64,000 nt of DNA from Chitinophagales bacterium (GTDB taxonomy: Bacteria; Bacteroidota; Bacteroidia; Chitinophagales; Chitinophagaceae), in the NCBI GenBank assembly GCA_021323755.1, contig JAJPKJ010000063.1:47238-111237 (forward strand), written 5' to 3'. The position numbers and the translations under genes are program-made. Below the pieces are notes generated by a model. It had not been told where the DNA came from and did not search any database. It saw nothing but the letters and a program-made list of their open reading frames with translations. Of the stretch, positions 36,617 to 45,675 are shown one piece after another; position 1 is the first letter of the stretch; each line of letters starts with the position of its first letter.

Positions 36617-37666
36617 CTATTTTTTCTGCATTGCTTCTTTAAAGAACTTGCCCATATCCGTTAGTTCATAATTCCATGACTTGAGCATATTTGGTCCCCA
36701 CTCCGGATCAAAGACCCAGGCAGTCCAACTCATTCCTCTTTCTTCGAGATACTTGGTGATCTGATAGCCATAATGATTTGGTCCGATGGTTTCGTTATTG
36801 CGCAAACCAAAGCCAATTTCCGTGGCGATGATGGGATAAGATGAAGCGGCAAATCCGAATGCCTCATCCCACTTGGGTTGCCAGGGTTCCTGTCTTTTCC
36901 ATGGATAAGGATGCGAAACGTAAGCAATGTTTTCGGCGTTGATCGGTTCTTCGCGCAATGGCGTGAGATCGTAAGCCCAGTCAAATCCGGCAACGAGTGG
37001 AATCGTTTGTGAATCGAATGACCGAATGAGATGAATAATGTCTTCCATCATTTTTTTCCAGTCACTCCAGGCAATGCTGCCGAGTTGCCCGCGATAAGTG
37101 GTAGGCTCATTGAACAATTCATAAAATGCGACCGTGTTATTCCCGGAAAAGTGTTTGGCGATGGTTTGCCAGAATTCGTAGGTCTCTTTTTGTGTTGTAT
37201 TATACATCGGATCCTGGAAGAGTTCCATTTTTAAATTGCCGATGCTGTGCCAGTCAATGATCACATACATGCCAAGATCAGTGCACCAGTCAACCGCCGA
37301 ATCGAGAAGCTGTAAATATTTTGCAGGTGTGCGTTCGCGCCAGGCGACGGGATGCACCGGAATGCGCACCAGCATTGTTCCTAGCTCTTTTACTTTTTCA
37401 AAATGGTTTTTATTCCAATGTCCCTGATGGTCAATTTTATCAGGATCAGAAATGGATAATCCGCGAAACAGGATCGTGTCGCCTTTTGTATTCACAAACT
37501 TGTTTTTGTATACATGAATAGCAGGCAATGCTCTTGCTTTAGCGCTTTTTTTTGGCGCAGGAACAAATCCTTCTTTCCACCAGGCGTGGTATTTGGCAGT
37601 ATCCTGTGAAAATGAGAAATAAGAAATGACAAATAAAGAATAAAAAAGCAGGAACCGTTGAAGCAT
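36617..37666 (-). CDS. Secreted GH5-family glycoside hydrolase
   Basis: This 349-residue enzyme has a signal peptide (MLQRFLLFYSLFVISYFSFS) and a GH5 (beta/alpha)8 fold. The proton donor is the Glu in YELFNEPTTY, the nucleophile the Glu in PIIATEIGFGL, and the conserved Arg and His are in MLVRIPVHPVAW and VIIDWHSIGN. The family hydrolyses beta-1,4-glucan, mannan or related polymers; specificity is not clear here. It shares signal-peptide DNA with the GH65 gene. No SusC/SusD pair is nearby. Confidence 0.9.
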   Translation of the reverse strand: MLQRFLLFYSLFVISYFSFSQDTAKYHAWWKEGFVPAPKKSAKARALPAIHVYKNKFVNTKGDTILFRGLSISDPDKIDHQGHWNKNHFEKVKELGTMLVRIPVHPVAWRERTPAKYLQLLDSAVDWCTDLGMYVIIDWHSIGNLKMELFQDPMYNTTQKETYEFWQTIAKHFSGNNTVAFYELFNEPTTYRGQLGSIAWSDWKKMMEDIIHLIRSFDSQTIPLVAGFDWAYDLTPLREEPINAENIAYVSHPYPWKRQEPWQPKWDEAFGFAASSYPIIATEIGFGLRNNETIGPNHYGYQITKYLEERGMSWTAWVFDPEWGPNMLKSWNYELTDMGKFFKEAMQKK

Positions 37667-37674
37667 AGCTCAAA
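37608..37674. repeat. Signal-peptide DNA repeat, copy in the GH5 gene
   Basis: This is the counterpart of 32414-32480. It covers the signal-peptide codons and bases just upstream of the ATG of an unrelated hydrolase. The identity stops near the signal-peptide cleavage site. Confidence 0.6.
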
Positions 37675-37736
37675 TTTGAGGCTATTAAATTACTTTTTAA
37701 TTCCTAATTCCCGATTTCAAATTTGATATTTTATTA

Positions 37737-38666
37737 TCATTTTATCTTCATAAAGAATTCGAATATTTTTTCCGAAGCGCTGAAATCTCTGCAAACGCTG
37801 CCAATAATGAATTTGGGGAGATATTGGGAGCCGCCCGGCCACGTATGACCAGCGCCGATCTCTTTAATAAATTCAACAGGTATGTTATTGCATGAGTATA
37901 TATAATCTACAGCATTGCAACCATCATTTGGATCTGTGTCGGGAATATTTGTGACTACAGGTTTTTCATTACAATTATTCAGCTTTACAATTTTTGCCAG
38001 CAGGTCCTCTGAAGGAAGCATATCAGCATCTTCACTTTCAGCATTGCGTTTATTGAATTTACCGGCGCCGCCATTATAACGCACAAGCGGATCCTCGGTT
38101 CCGTTGATCATCAATACGGGCATCGGTTTTTTAAAAGAATAATTGGCGGCCACGGTTTGAGAAATGCCACCGCATACCGGAGCTATGCCGGCAATTCTAT
38201 TCCCCAATTGATAAGCGAGATAAAAGCTGAACATTCCGCCACGCGAAATACCACTGCAAAAGATGCGCTTACTGTCAACTTTATAGTTGGCAACCAAACT
38301 GTCGAGCAAAATCGAAATGAATTTTATGTCATCAACCGTTTTATCCAAATTTTTCACGCGGCTGCTAATGCCGGGCATGCTCCAGGCCTTATTAACTGCA
38401 TTGGGATATACAATGATGAAATTGTACTTATCAGCGAGTTTATCAAATCCGTAAAATTTAATGGTATTTTTATAAGTACCGCCACCACCATGCAAGGCCA
38501 ATATTAATGGGAGTTTATCTGCACTTGTGAACGAAGCGGGGAGATGAATAAGATATTGACGTTCCCGACCATCAACTATAATCGTCTTATCAAGATTTTG
38601 TGATTGGGCAATTGAAAAAGTAACTGAGAATGATAAAATGAAATGCGACAATAATTTTAAATTCAT
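37737..38666 (-). CDS. Secreted CE1/PHB-depolymerase-like esterase (LpqC type)
   Basis: This 309-residue esterase is exported by a signal peptide (NLKLLSHFILSFSVTFSIAQ). The oxyanion region is LILALHGGGGTYKN, the nucleophile elbow is CSGISRGGMFS, the acid Asp is in INGTEDPLVRYNGG and the His in IGAGHTWPGG. Relatives include feruloyl esterases and polyhydroxybutyrate depolymerases. I start at the ATG at 38664-38666 rather than at a TTG three codons earlier. Its neighbours are carbohydrate-active enzymes, favouring a plant-polymer ester. Confidence 0.88.
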   Translation of the reverse strand: MNLKLLSHFILSFSVTFSIAQSQNLDKTIIVDGRERQYLIHLPASFTSADKLPLILALHGGGGTYKNTIKFYGFDKLADKYNFIIVYPNAVNKAWSMPGISSRVKNLDKTVDDIKFISILLDSLVANYKVDSKRIFCSGISRGGMFSFYLAYQLGNRIAGIAPVCGGISQTVAANYSFKKPMPVLMINGTEDPLVRYNGGAGKFNKRNAESEDADMLPSEDLLAKIVKLNNCNEKPVVTNIPDTDPNDGCNAVDYIYSCNNIPVEFIKEIGAGHTWPGGSQYLPKFIIGSVCRDFSASEKIFEFFMKIK

Positions 38667-38710
38667 ATATTTCAAGTTAAAATAAAAATACTGATTCTAT
38701 AAGAATAAAA

Positions 38711-38732
38711 AAGCCACCGGAAAAGATGGCTT
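38711..38732 (-). terminator. Terminator after the small His/Tyr lipoprotein gene
   Basis: AAGCCACC and GATGGCTT pair with one mismatch around a 6-base loop. On the minus strand it is followed by TTTTTTATTC. It lies 53 bases after the stop at 38786. Confidence 0.6.
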
Positions 38733-38785
38733 CATTGATTTGCAGATTTTTTATGTGGGACTCATATTTCTTGCCTAACTATCCC

Positions 38786-38905
38786 TTAGCGATAATAATA
38801 GTGCTCATGATGACGGTGATAACCATAATATCCGCAATAACAGCTGCTCAAAGTGATGCCCATTGTAAAAATTAGCAGCGCAATTACTAAATACTTCTTT
38901 TTCAT
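38786..38905 (-). CDS. Small His/Tyr-rich lipoprotein
   Basis: This 39-residue precursor has a signal peptide with lipobox ITLSSC (MKKKYLVIALLIFTMGI before it) and a tiny mature part of about 18 residues, rich in Tyr, His and Gly, including YGYHRHHEHYYYR. The ATG is at 38903-38905; the longer in-frame extension lacks coding character. The His cluster could bind a metal. It is the same kind of product as the small lipoprotein at 59071-59241. Confidence 0.6.
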   Translation of the reverse strand: MKKKYLVIALLIFTMGITLSSCYCGYYGYHRHHEHYYYR

Positions 38906-39116
38906 GTTAAACGATTTTAAGTTGAATAAACTAACAGTTATAAATAACTCATGATAAATTGCAGTATTCATAACGTTGAATATAGAATCAAAAAATACTC
39001 CGGCGTTTATTAAAGAAATGTGTTTTATTGCTAAGCTGTGGTTAACAGCAAAGGATAAATTAAATGGGCGATGCAACGATTGAAACAAATTATTGGTCAG
39101 GGACTAAAATTCGAAC

Positions 39117-39602
39117 ATGAGAAAGATTCTTTTTTTTGCAATTGTATGCTTAGGCGTGCTCGTAAGCTGTAAAAAGCAAATGAATAAAATAACGTATAAT
39201 TCTATTGAAGCAACGGACACGATCGGTATTTATGGGGAATGGAGATGGGTAGTTTCTCGTTCCGGGTTTTTTACTGATTCTTCTTCAACAGATTCTGTGG
39301 TCACCTTTACACTAAGACCGGATGGTTCTTATGCTATCGGGTTAAATGGAAGTCTTGTTATGCAAGGAACTTATGGTATTTCGGTACAAGCTTATAATGA
39401 CACCCTGCTTCATTTCAATAATTTCCCGCAAACCAGTACAAGTAGTCAGCCCGGAGTGACTTTTGTAAGGTTTGGTACCATTAATATCGGCGGATTAATA
39501 TTCTTTGTTGATGATGAATTGAGCATCAGCGACAATTCACTCCAATTGCTTTCTTATCCCATAACTCCAGAGGCTTATATAAGCGCCTTTGCGAAGCAAT
39601 GA
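39117..39602 (+). CDS. Lipocalin-like lipoprotein
   Basis: This 161-residue lipoprotein (signal peptide ending LGVLVSC) has a beta-rich body. The stretch IYGEWRWVVSRSGFF near residue 40, FTLRPDGSYAIGLNG and MQGTYGIS fit lipocalin-like / DUF4488-type small lipoproteins of Bacteroidota. It starts at the ATG at 39117 and stands apart from its neighbours. The ligand is unknown. Confidence 0.75.
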   Translation: MRKILFFAIVCLGVLVSCKKQMNKITYNSIEATDTIGIYGEWRWVVSRSGFFTDSSSTDSVVTFTLRPDGSYAIGLNGSLVMQGTYGISVQAYNDTLLHFNNFPQTSTSSQPGVTFVRFGTINIGGLIFFVDDELSISDNSLQLLSYPITPEAYISAFAKQ

Positions 39603-39717
39603 AAATTACATTCCTGATAATAATGGGTTACTAACAATTATTCTTTTTTAACAAACGGGACAGATTATCGCCAACAATATTTTAATTTTAGCCAGGATAA
39701 ATTAATTCTGCTAAAAA

Positions 39718-40755
39718 ATGGTTGCCATGCGAAACATCGTTTTGACTTCAATTTGTTGCCTTATAATATTGAGGAGTTGTAATAACCCCAGCACAAGCGC
39801 GGCAGCCCTTCAAAAAGATACTATCGGTAAAATTGAAGTCTACAGCAAGGATGCTGCCTCACTGATAGACAGCAATGCGTCCATCGAGATTATTGGAAGG
39901 CATTATCAATGGAGTGAGGGACCGGTATGGATCGCCTCAAAAAAAATGTTGTTGTTCTCTGATGTGCGCGCTAACACTGTTTTTTCATGGAATATGAAAG
40001 ATACACCCGTTGCTTATCTTTCACCCTCCGGTTACACGGATACTGCAGTTAGAAATGGAGAAAATGGAAGCAATGGATTGACGCTAGATAGGAATGGAAA
40101 TTTATTGCTTTGCCAATCCGGTAACAGGCAGGTTGTAAGAATGAATGCATCACTTGATTCGCCAAAGCCTTCGTTCACAGTTCTTTCTTCAAACTATAAG
40201 GGGAGAAAATTCAACAGCCCCAACGATCTTATTTGTGACAGCAAGGGTAATATTTATTTTACCGATCCCATTTATGGTTTACCTCAACATGAAAACGATC
40301 CATCACGAGAAATGAATTTTGAAGGCGTATTTAAAATAGGTATTGATGGGAAAACCACTTTATTGATTGATTCAATCCAAAGGCCAAATGGTATTGCGCT
40401 ATCGCTGGATGAAAAAATATTGTATATCGGAAGTACTGATGACAAGCACGGTGGATGGTACTCATACCAGTTAGATAATGATGGAAATATTGTGAGTGGC
40501 AAAATATTATTGGATGCAACGACATTAAAAGAAAAAGCAACGATAAAACAAGGTGGCGATGGATTCAAGATTGATAAATTCGGAAATCTTTTCGCTGCCG
40601 GACCGGATGGCTTGAATATCATTTCTCCTGAAGGGAAATTAATGGCGCTAATAAGAATTTATAACCGACCGGTATCCAATTGCGCTTTCAATGAAACAAA
40701 AGATGTTGTCTATATTACTGCCGATGATTTGGTGTTGCGAGTGAAATTGCATTGA
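39718..40755 (+). CDS. SMP-30/gluconolactonase-like lipoprotein
   Basis: This 345-residue lipoprotein (lipobox IILRSC) carries the SMP-30/gluconolactonase beta-propeller: QWSEGPVWIASKKMLLFSDV, the calcium/active-site NSPNDLICDSKGNIYFTDP, RPNGIALSLDEKILYIGST and GGDGFKIDKFGNLFAAGPDG. The conserved Glu, Asn and Asp residues of the metal site are present. The family hydrolyses sugar lactones. ATGs at 39718 and 39727 are both possible. It may act with the secreted sugar enzymes around it, though it is not in an operon with them. Confidence 0.9.
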   Translation: MVAMRNIVLTSICCLIILRSCNNPSTSAAALQKDTIGKIEVYSKDAASLIDSNASIEIIGRHYQWSEGPVWIASKKMLLFSDVRANTVFSWNMKDTPVAYLSPSGYTDTAVRNGENGSNGLTLDRNGNLLLCQSGNRQVVRMNASLDSPKPSFTVLSSNYKGRKFNSPNDLICDSKGNIYFTDPIYGLPQHENDPSREMNFEGVFKIGIDGKTTLLIDSIQRPNGIALSLDEKILYIGSTDDKHGGWYSYQLDNDGNIVSGKILLDATTLKEKATIKQGGDGFKIDKFGNLFAAGPDGLNIISPEGKLMALIRIYNRPVSNCAFNETKDVVYITADDLVLRVKLH

Positions 40756-40995
40756 GCAATTTTTTTTAAAGACCAATCTCAAATTTTTTTCAATCCATTC
40801 TTAATGTCTGTATTTCTGGTTTAAGAAAGGCAAGTTCGCGATCTTTAAGATTTCAAAATGCAGGGAGATTTGTTTTCATTGTGATGTCTATCCTCCCGGT
40901 ACTATTGAGTGTCCATTCTGAACCCGTTGCCGATCAGTTCAGTAATCCACAGGCGGAACATGGTTTTATTTCTATTGTTGAAATGCCGTTTCGTA

Positions 40996-42837
40996 TCATT
41001 TGCCCACTATCCATTCAGTGTAAAGTCTTTTCGCTTTGGCTGAAGGCTTTGGTAAACTTTCGATGCTCACCAGTGTGAGATCGTGAGTGGTGACATAAAT
41101 TCTGATTTTATTTTTTTTATCTCCTCTTTTAATTTCCATGTTCACTGTGTCATTTGGTTTTAATTCATCAAGCCGTGAATAGAATTGGTCAGGGTTGCTG
41201 ATGGCGGAATCATTCATCTTAAGCAGTACGTCGCCGGTATGTAACCCGGCTTTTCCCCAGCAGCCTTGCGGATCGGTGATACCCAGTTTAACGCTGCCGG
41301 TGGCGGGATCGTTATATGCAAATATGCTCATATCAGCAGCAGGTTTTTTATCATCTTCCCTTAATATTGTTTTTCTGATGTCCATTTTTAAGCCGAACAG
41401 CATGAGATATTTATTAAAGTCGATCCTTTTATTTCCTCTTATATGATCTTCAAAAAACAAATGAACATTGCAATGGCATATTTTATTTGCCATCTGTTCA
41501 ATATCATTCCCTTTAAATCCTTTTGCTGCGCCAAAGCTTTCAAACATGTTTCGCATCAGGTCATCAATATTTCGTTTTCCGTCAGTCGCATCCCTGATGA
41601 TCATATCAAGAAGGTTACCGATCAATTCCCCCTGCAAGTGTGTGCTGCCGTAGTAATCGCCGAGATAACCAAGGGGGGCAATGTCGGACATGCTGACTTT
41701 TTCAGCAGAGAATGAATGATCGCCGGGGTTATTCAAATAGCGTTCGATCAATTGGATGAGATGTTGAATTCTTGTAGTAGTGTCTTCAGGTATACCGGCT
41801 CTGCGCAATAGGAGATCGGCATAAAACATCGTCAGCCCTTCGCTCCACCAAAGCGATTTGGATAAATGAGGCGGCTTGTAATCAATGTTGCTATACTCAA
41901 CCGGCACGATGCGCATCATATTCCAGGCATGAAAATATTCATGAGCGATCTCGCCGTTATCTTCAGCAATATTTTTGGCAAGGGTTCGGGATGGTATTCC
42001 GACAGTCACTGAATTATTATGCTCCAATGCGTCGTAGCTGCCGTCCTGCAAAAGAAAAAAGTATTCACGATAAGGTAGTCGCCCAAAAAGACTGCTAGCC
42101 TCTGTTACTATTTTCTGAATATTTGATACAAGAAGAGAGGTGTCGAATGCCGGCGCATTGGGTAAATACCAGTAAGCGATGGTATGGGGTACGCCGCTAA
42201 CCTGGAACTGCCATTTTGAAAAATGACCGATGAGCACAGGTGCATCCAGTAAAATTCCCGCAGAAGCCGCATAAAAAGTGGTAGGGTCAGCAGTAGGTTC
42301 AAGACCGGTGGCAATTTGCCAGCCAACTGGTAATTGAAAATGAACGAAACAAGGACTCAGCGTTTGACCTACCACATACATAAAATTGTGAAAGTCTCCT
42401 ACCATCCCACCGGAACTCGTTAGAAAAGGTCGCGATGCCGGCCGTTGGTTCCTCGGTTTGGGTAAATGGATTTTATAGGTCACAGTCGCCTTATGTCCCC
42501 AAGTAATAAATTTCCACAACGCACTGTCCTCACGCAACGATGAGGCATTGCGCTCCTCCGGGTTCAATTGCAGGTTTTCAATATAGCGCCAATATTTATC
42601 ATCGCCCAAAGGATGAGAATACATGGCGAGACGAAAAGTGTCACTGATGTTCGCCAATTTTATTTGCACCTTAATAACAGAAAGATCTGATGTATCCACC
42701 GTAAGTGTATAGTTAATGACGGGTTGTTGGTTGCTGAAACGCGACTGAATTCCATCGGCCAAATTACTGATTGGGTTCTGAGCATTACCAAACATCGAGA
42801 GCATCAGAGCAAATAATATGGTGGGCCATTTATGCAT
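40996..42837 (-). CDS. Secreted M61-family peptidase with PDZ domain
   Basis: This 613-residue metallopeptidase is of the M61 glycyl-aminopeptidase type. It has a signal peptide (ending FGNAQ), an N-terminal beta domain, the zinc site H299-E300-Y-F-H303 and the third ligand Glu near residue 333 in WWSEGLTMFYADL. A C-terminal PDZ domain starts near residue 520 with QGCWGKAGLHTGDVLLKMND. The start is the ATG at 42835-42837. It lies alone, convergent with the SMP-30 gene. Confidence 0.92.
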   Translation of the reverse strand: MHKWPTILFALMLSMFGNAQNPISNLADGIQSRFSNQQPVINYTLTVDTSDLSVIKVQIKLANISDTFRLAMYSHPLGDDKYWRYIENLQLNPEERNASSLREDSALWKFITWGHKATVTYKIHLPKPRNQRPASRPFLTSSGGMVGDFHNFMYVVGQTLSPCFVHFQLPVGWQIATGLEPTADPTTFYAASAGILLDAPVLIGHFSKWQFQVSGVPHTIAYWYLPNAPAFDTSLLVSNIQKIVTEASSLFGRLPYREYFFLLQDGSYDALEHNNSVTVGIPSRTLAKNIAEDNGEIAHEYFHAWNMMRIVPVEYSNIDYKPPHLSKSLWWSEGLTMFYADLLLRRAGIPEDTTTRIQHLIQLIERYLNNPGDHSFSAEKVSMSDIAPLGYLGDYYGSTHLQGELIGNLLDMIIRDATDGKRNIDDLMRNMFESFGAAKGFKGNDIEQMANKICHCNVHLFFEDHIRGNKRIDFNKYLMLFGLKMDIRKTILREDDKKPAADMSIFAYNDPATGSVKLGITDPQGCWGKAGLHTGDVLLKMNDSAISNPDQFYSRLDELKPNDTVNMEIKRGDKKNKIRIYVTTHDLTLVSIESLPKPSAKAKRLYTEWIVGK

Positions 42838-43104
42838 ACTATAGGAGATATTTAGAACTCGGCATGTGTGTTACAATGGGAAATTGTGTTAAGTTACCAA
42901 AATAAATTATTTGTTGTGATTATATCTATTCCCTTTTATTTATTTCTCCACCAGCAAACAGCAGCCCATGCTTATTTGTGATTTGTTCATTTTGCAAAGA
43001 CGAAAGAACATATAAACATTATAGTAGGAAACTTCATGAACCAACTGAAATGGATATTTGCAAATGGAAAACTACCTTCGCTTTATTATTACAAGAAACT
43101 AGGC

Positions 43105-44184
43105 ATGGAAAAATCATTCAGCTACGCTGATTTATTATTATTTACAAAAAATATTTTCAAAAAGATCGGATGCTCTGAAAAAGATTCAGACATCGCTGCA
43201 AGAGCATTGCTCAGCGCAGATCTGCGCGGAATTGATTCGCATGGGATAGCCAGGCTGGTCGGTTATGTTCGTTTGTGGGAAGCAAAACGGGCAAATACAA
43301 ACCCCGACATAAAGATCATTCATGAAACTCCTTCTACTGCAGTTGTTGATGGTGATGGCGGATTAGGACTGGTTGTAGCTCCTTTCGCCATGCAGGTTGC
43401 TATTGATAAAGCAAAAAATGTCGGGACAGGTTGGGTGAGTGTTCAAAACAGCAATCATTTTGGCATTGCCGGTTATCATGCGTTGAAAGCGGTTGAAGAA
43501 GATATGATCGGTATTGCGATGACAAATGCGAGCGCGTTGGTTGCCCCAACTTTTTCTGTCGAAAGATTATTGGGAACAAACCCGATTTGTGTTGCCATTC
43601 CTGCAGGGGAGGAGCCGCCTTTTGTTGCTGATCTTGCTACAACCACAGCAGCTAATGGTAAGTTAGAAATTCTGCAAAGAAAAAATCAAGTTGCACCAGC
43701 AGGATGGATCCAGGATAAAGATGGAAACAGTTCTACCAATCCGCACGAACTAAAATCCGGTGGTGCATTATTGCCACTCGGCGGAGATCGGGAACATGGG
43801 AGTCATAAAGGATATGCATTGGGCGCGGTTGTTGATATTTTTTCGGCTGTATTAAGCGGCGCAAATTATGGTCCATGGGTTCCGCCTTTTCCTGCATATG
43901 TTGCGATGCCTGAAAATATGCCAGGCAAAGGCATTGGTCATTTTTTTGGAGCGATGCGAATTGATGCATTTCGTCCGGCTGAAGATTTTAAGAAAAATAT
44001 GGATCAATGGATAAGAAGATTTCGAAGCGCAAAGACTGTTGAAGGCGAAGAACAGGTATTGATTCCGGGCGATCCCGAACGAGAAATGGAAGCAGAAAGA
44101 ATAGAACGCGGAATTCCTTTGCTGCATGGTGTTGTAGAAGATCTGAAATTATTAAGTGCAAGGTTTAAGGTGGAGTTCTTTTAG
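43105..44184 (+). CDS. Ldh2/malate-type NAD(P)-dependent dehydrogenase
   Basis: This 359-residue oxidoreductase is of the type 2 malate/L-lactate dehydrogenase family, not related to classical LDH. Signatures are ALLSADLRGIDSHGIARLVG, the catalytic-site VQNSNHFGIAGYHALKA, LGTNPICVAIPAG and GSHKGYALGAVVDIFSAVLSG. I start at the ATG at 43105 (MEKSFSYADLLLFTKN), matching the family; an in-frame ATG 23 codons upstream is possible. Substrates in the family are 2-oxo/2-hydroxy acids. aspartate kinase follows after 67 bases. Confidence 0.92.
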   Translation: MEKSFSYADLLLFTKNIFKKIGCSEKDSDIAARALLSADLRGIDSHGIARLVGYVRLWEAKRANTNPDIKIIHETPSTAVVDGDGGLGLVVAPFAMQVAIDKAKNVGTGWVSVQNSNHFGIAGYHALKAVEEDMIGIAMTNASALVAPTFSVERLLGTNPICVAIPAGEEPPFVADLATTTAANGKLEILQRKNQVAPAGWIQDKDGNSSTNPHELKSGGALLPLGGDREHGSHKGYALGAVVDIFSAVLSGANYGPWVPPFPAYVAMPENMPGKGIGHFFGAMRIDAFRPAEDFKKNMDQWIRRFRSAKTVEGEEQVLIPGDPEREMEAERIERGIPLLHGVVEDLKLLSARFKVEFF

Positions 44185-44251
44185 CTTTTAGCCATTAGCT
44201 GTAAAATCGGCAAATCGCTCCTATATTTGCAGTCCTAAAAAATAACACGAG

Positions 44252-45574
44252 ATGAAAATAATGAAGTTTGGCGGGACCTCTGTTGGTAAGCCCGAGCGTA
44301 TGCATCAGGTGAGTGAATTGATAACAAAAGAAAAAGAAGAAAAAATTGTAGTGCTCAGCGCCTTAAGCGGAACAACAAATGCGCTTGTTGAAATTGGCAA
44401 TTCTATTGCGACCGGCGAAAGGGAACAGGCAAAACAACAAATTGAAAAATTAGAAAAGCATTATCAGTCTTTTATTAAAGAATTAGTGAAGAAAGAAGAA
44501 TTCTATAACAAAGCAAAAGCCATTGTTGCGGAGCATTTCGAATTCCTGAACATCATTTTAAAGATCTCTTTCAGCGAAGCATTGAATAAAGATATTTTGG
44601 CGCAGGGAGAATTATTATCAACAAAATTATTCAGCGTTTATCTCGACGAAAAAGGAATTGATCACATGCTGTTGCCGGCTCTCGAATTTATGAGCATCGA
44701 TGCGCATGATGAACCACAGATCGGAAGCATTAAAGTGAAATTGACTCAATTATTAAAGCAGCATAAAGACAAATCATTGTTTATTACGCAAGGATATATT
44801 TGTCGCAATGCGCGCGGTGAAGTCGATAATTTAAAAAGAGGCGGAAGTGATTACACGGCGTCGTTAATTGCGGCGGCGATCAATGCATCTGTTTGTGAAA
44901 TCTGGACTGATATTGATGGCATGCACAATAATGATCCGCGTGTGGTGAAAAAAACGGTGCCCATTGAGCAATTAAGTTTTGAAGAAGCTGCAGAGCTTGC
45001 CTATTTCGGAGCCAAGATTCTACATCCGGCATCCATTTGGCCTGCGCAGTTTTATAAAGTGCCAGTGAAATTGCTAAACACGATGCAACCGGAAGCAAAA
45101 GGAACGCTTATCACCGGGCAGGCAGGATCGGTGGGAGTGAAGGCTGTAGCGGCCAAAGACGGTATCATCGATATTAATATCCGCAGCAGCCGCATGTTAC
45201 TGGCTTATGGTTTTTTAAGAAAGATATTTGAAGTGTTTGAAAAATATCGCACCTCAATTGATATGATCACCACTTCAGAAGTTGCCGTTTCTGTTACGAT
45301 TGATAGTGATACGAATTTGAAAAGCATCTTAAAAGAGCTTGAACCTTTTGGCACGGTTGAGGTGGAAAAAAATTATACCATCATTTCCGTGGTTGGAAAT
45401 GAGATAGCACAGACCGAAGATGTGTTGAGTAAATTGTTCACAGCCTTAACCCCTGTTCCGGTACGTATGGTTAGTTATGGCGGAAGTAAACACAATATCT
45501 CCTTGTTGATTCATTCATCGCACAAAACAAAGACATTGCAGTTGCTTAATCGGGGTTTGTTTGGATTGGAATAA
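44252..45574 (+). CDS. lysC: Aspartate kinase (monofunctional)
   Basis: This cytosolic enzyme phosphorylates aspartate, the first step to lysine, threonine and methionine. The 440-residue protein shows KFGGTSVGKPERMHQV, LSALSGTTNALVEIGN, FSEALNKDILAQGELLS and GGSDYTASLIAAAIN. Two ACT-like regulatory regions follow from about residue 300 (INIRSSRMLLAYGFLRKIFE, YTIISVVGNEIAQTEDVLSK). There is no fused homoserine dehydrogenase. The start is the ATG at 44252; TATATTTG at 44222-44229 could be a -7 box. A terminator follows at 45608. Confidence 0.96.
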   Translation: MKIMKFGGTSVGKPERMHQVSELITKEKEEKIVVLSALSGTTNALVEIGNSIATGEREQAKQQIEKLEKHYQSFIKELVKKEEFYNKAKAIVAEHFEFLNIILKISFSEALNKDILAQGELLSTKLFSVYLDEKGIDHMLLPALEFMSIDAHDEPQIGSIKVKLTQLLKQHKDKSLFITQGYICRNARGEVDNLKRGGSDYTASLIAAAINASVCEIWTDIDGMHNNDPRVVKKTVPIEQLSFEEAAELAYFGAKILHPASIWPAQFYKVPVKLLNTMQPEAKGTLITGQAGSVGVKAVAAKDGIIDINIRSSRMLLAYGFLRKIFEVFEKYRTSIDMITTSEVAVSVTIDSDTNLKSILKELEPFGTVEVEKNYTIISVVGNEIAQTEDVLSKLFTALTPVPVRMVSYGGSKHNISLLIHSSHKTKTLQLLNRGLFGLE

Positions 45575-45607
45575 AATCTAAATTTGATTTTATCGTTTTT
45601 ATTGGGG

Positions 45608-45641
45608 AACCTTAAAAGCATTTGTGTTTTTAAGGTTTTTT
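45608..45641 (+). terminator. Terminator after aspartate kinase
   Basis: AACCTTAAAA (45608-45617) pairs perfectly with TTTTAAGGTT (45628-45637) around a 10-base loop, then TTTT. It lies 33 bases after the lysC stop. Confidence 0.8.
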
Positions 45642-45675
45642 ATTTGCGGATCATTATTGATAATTAATTTTATTG

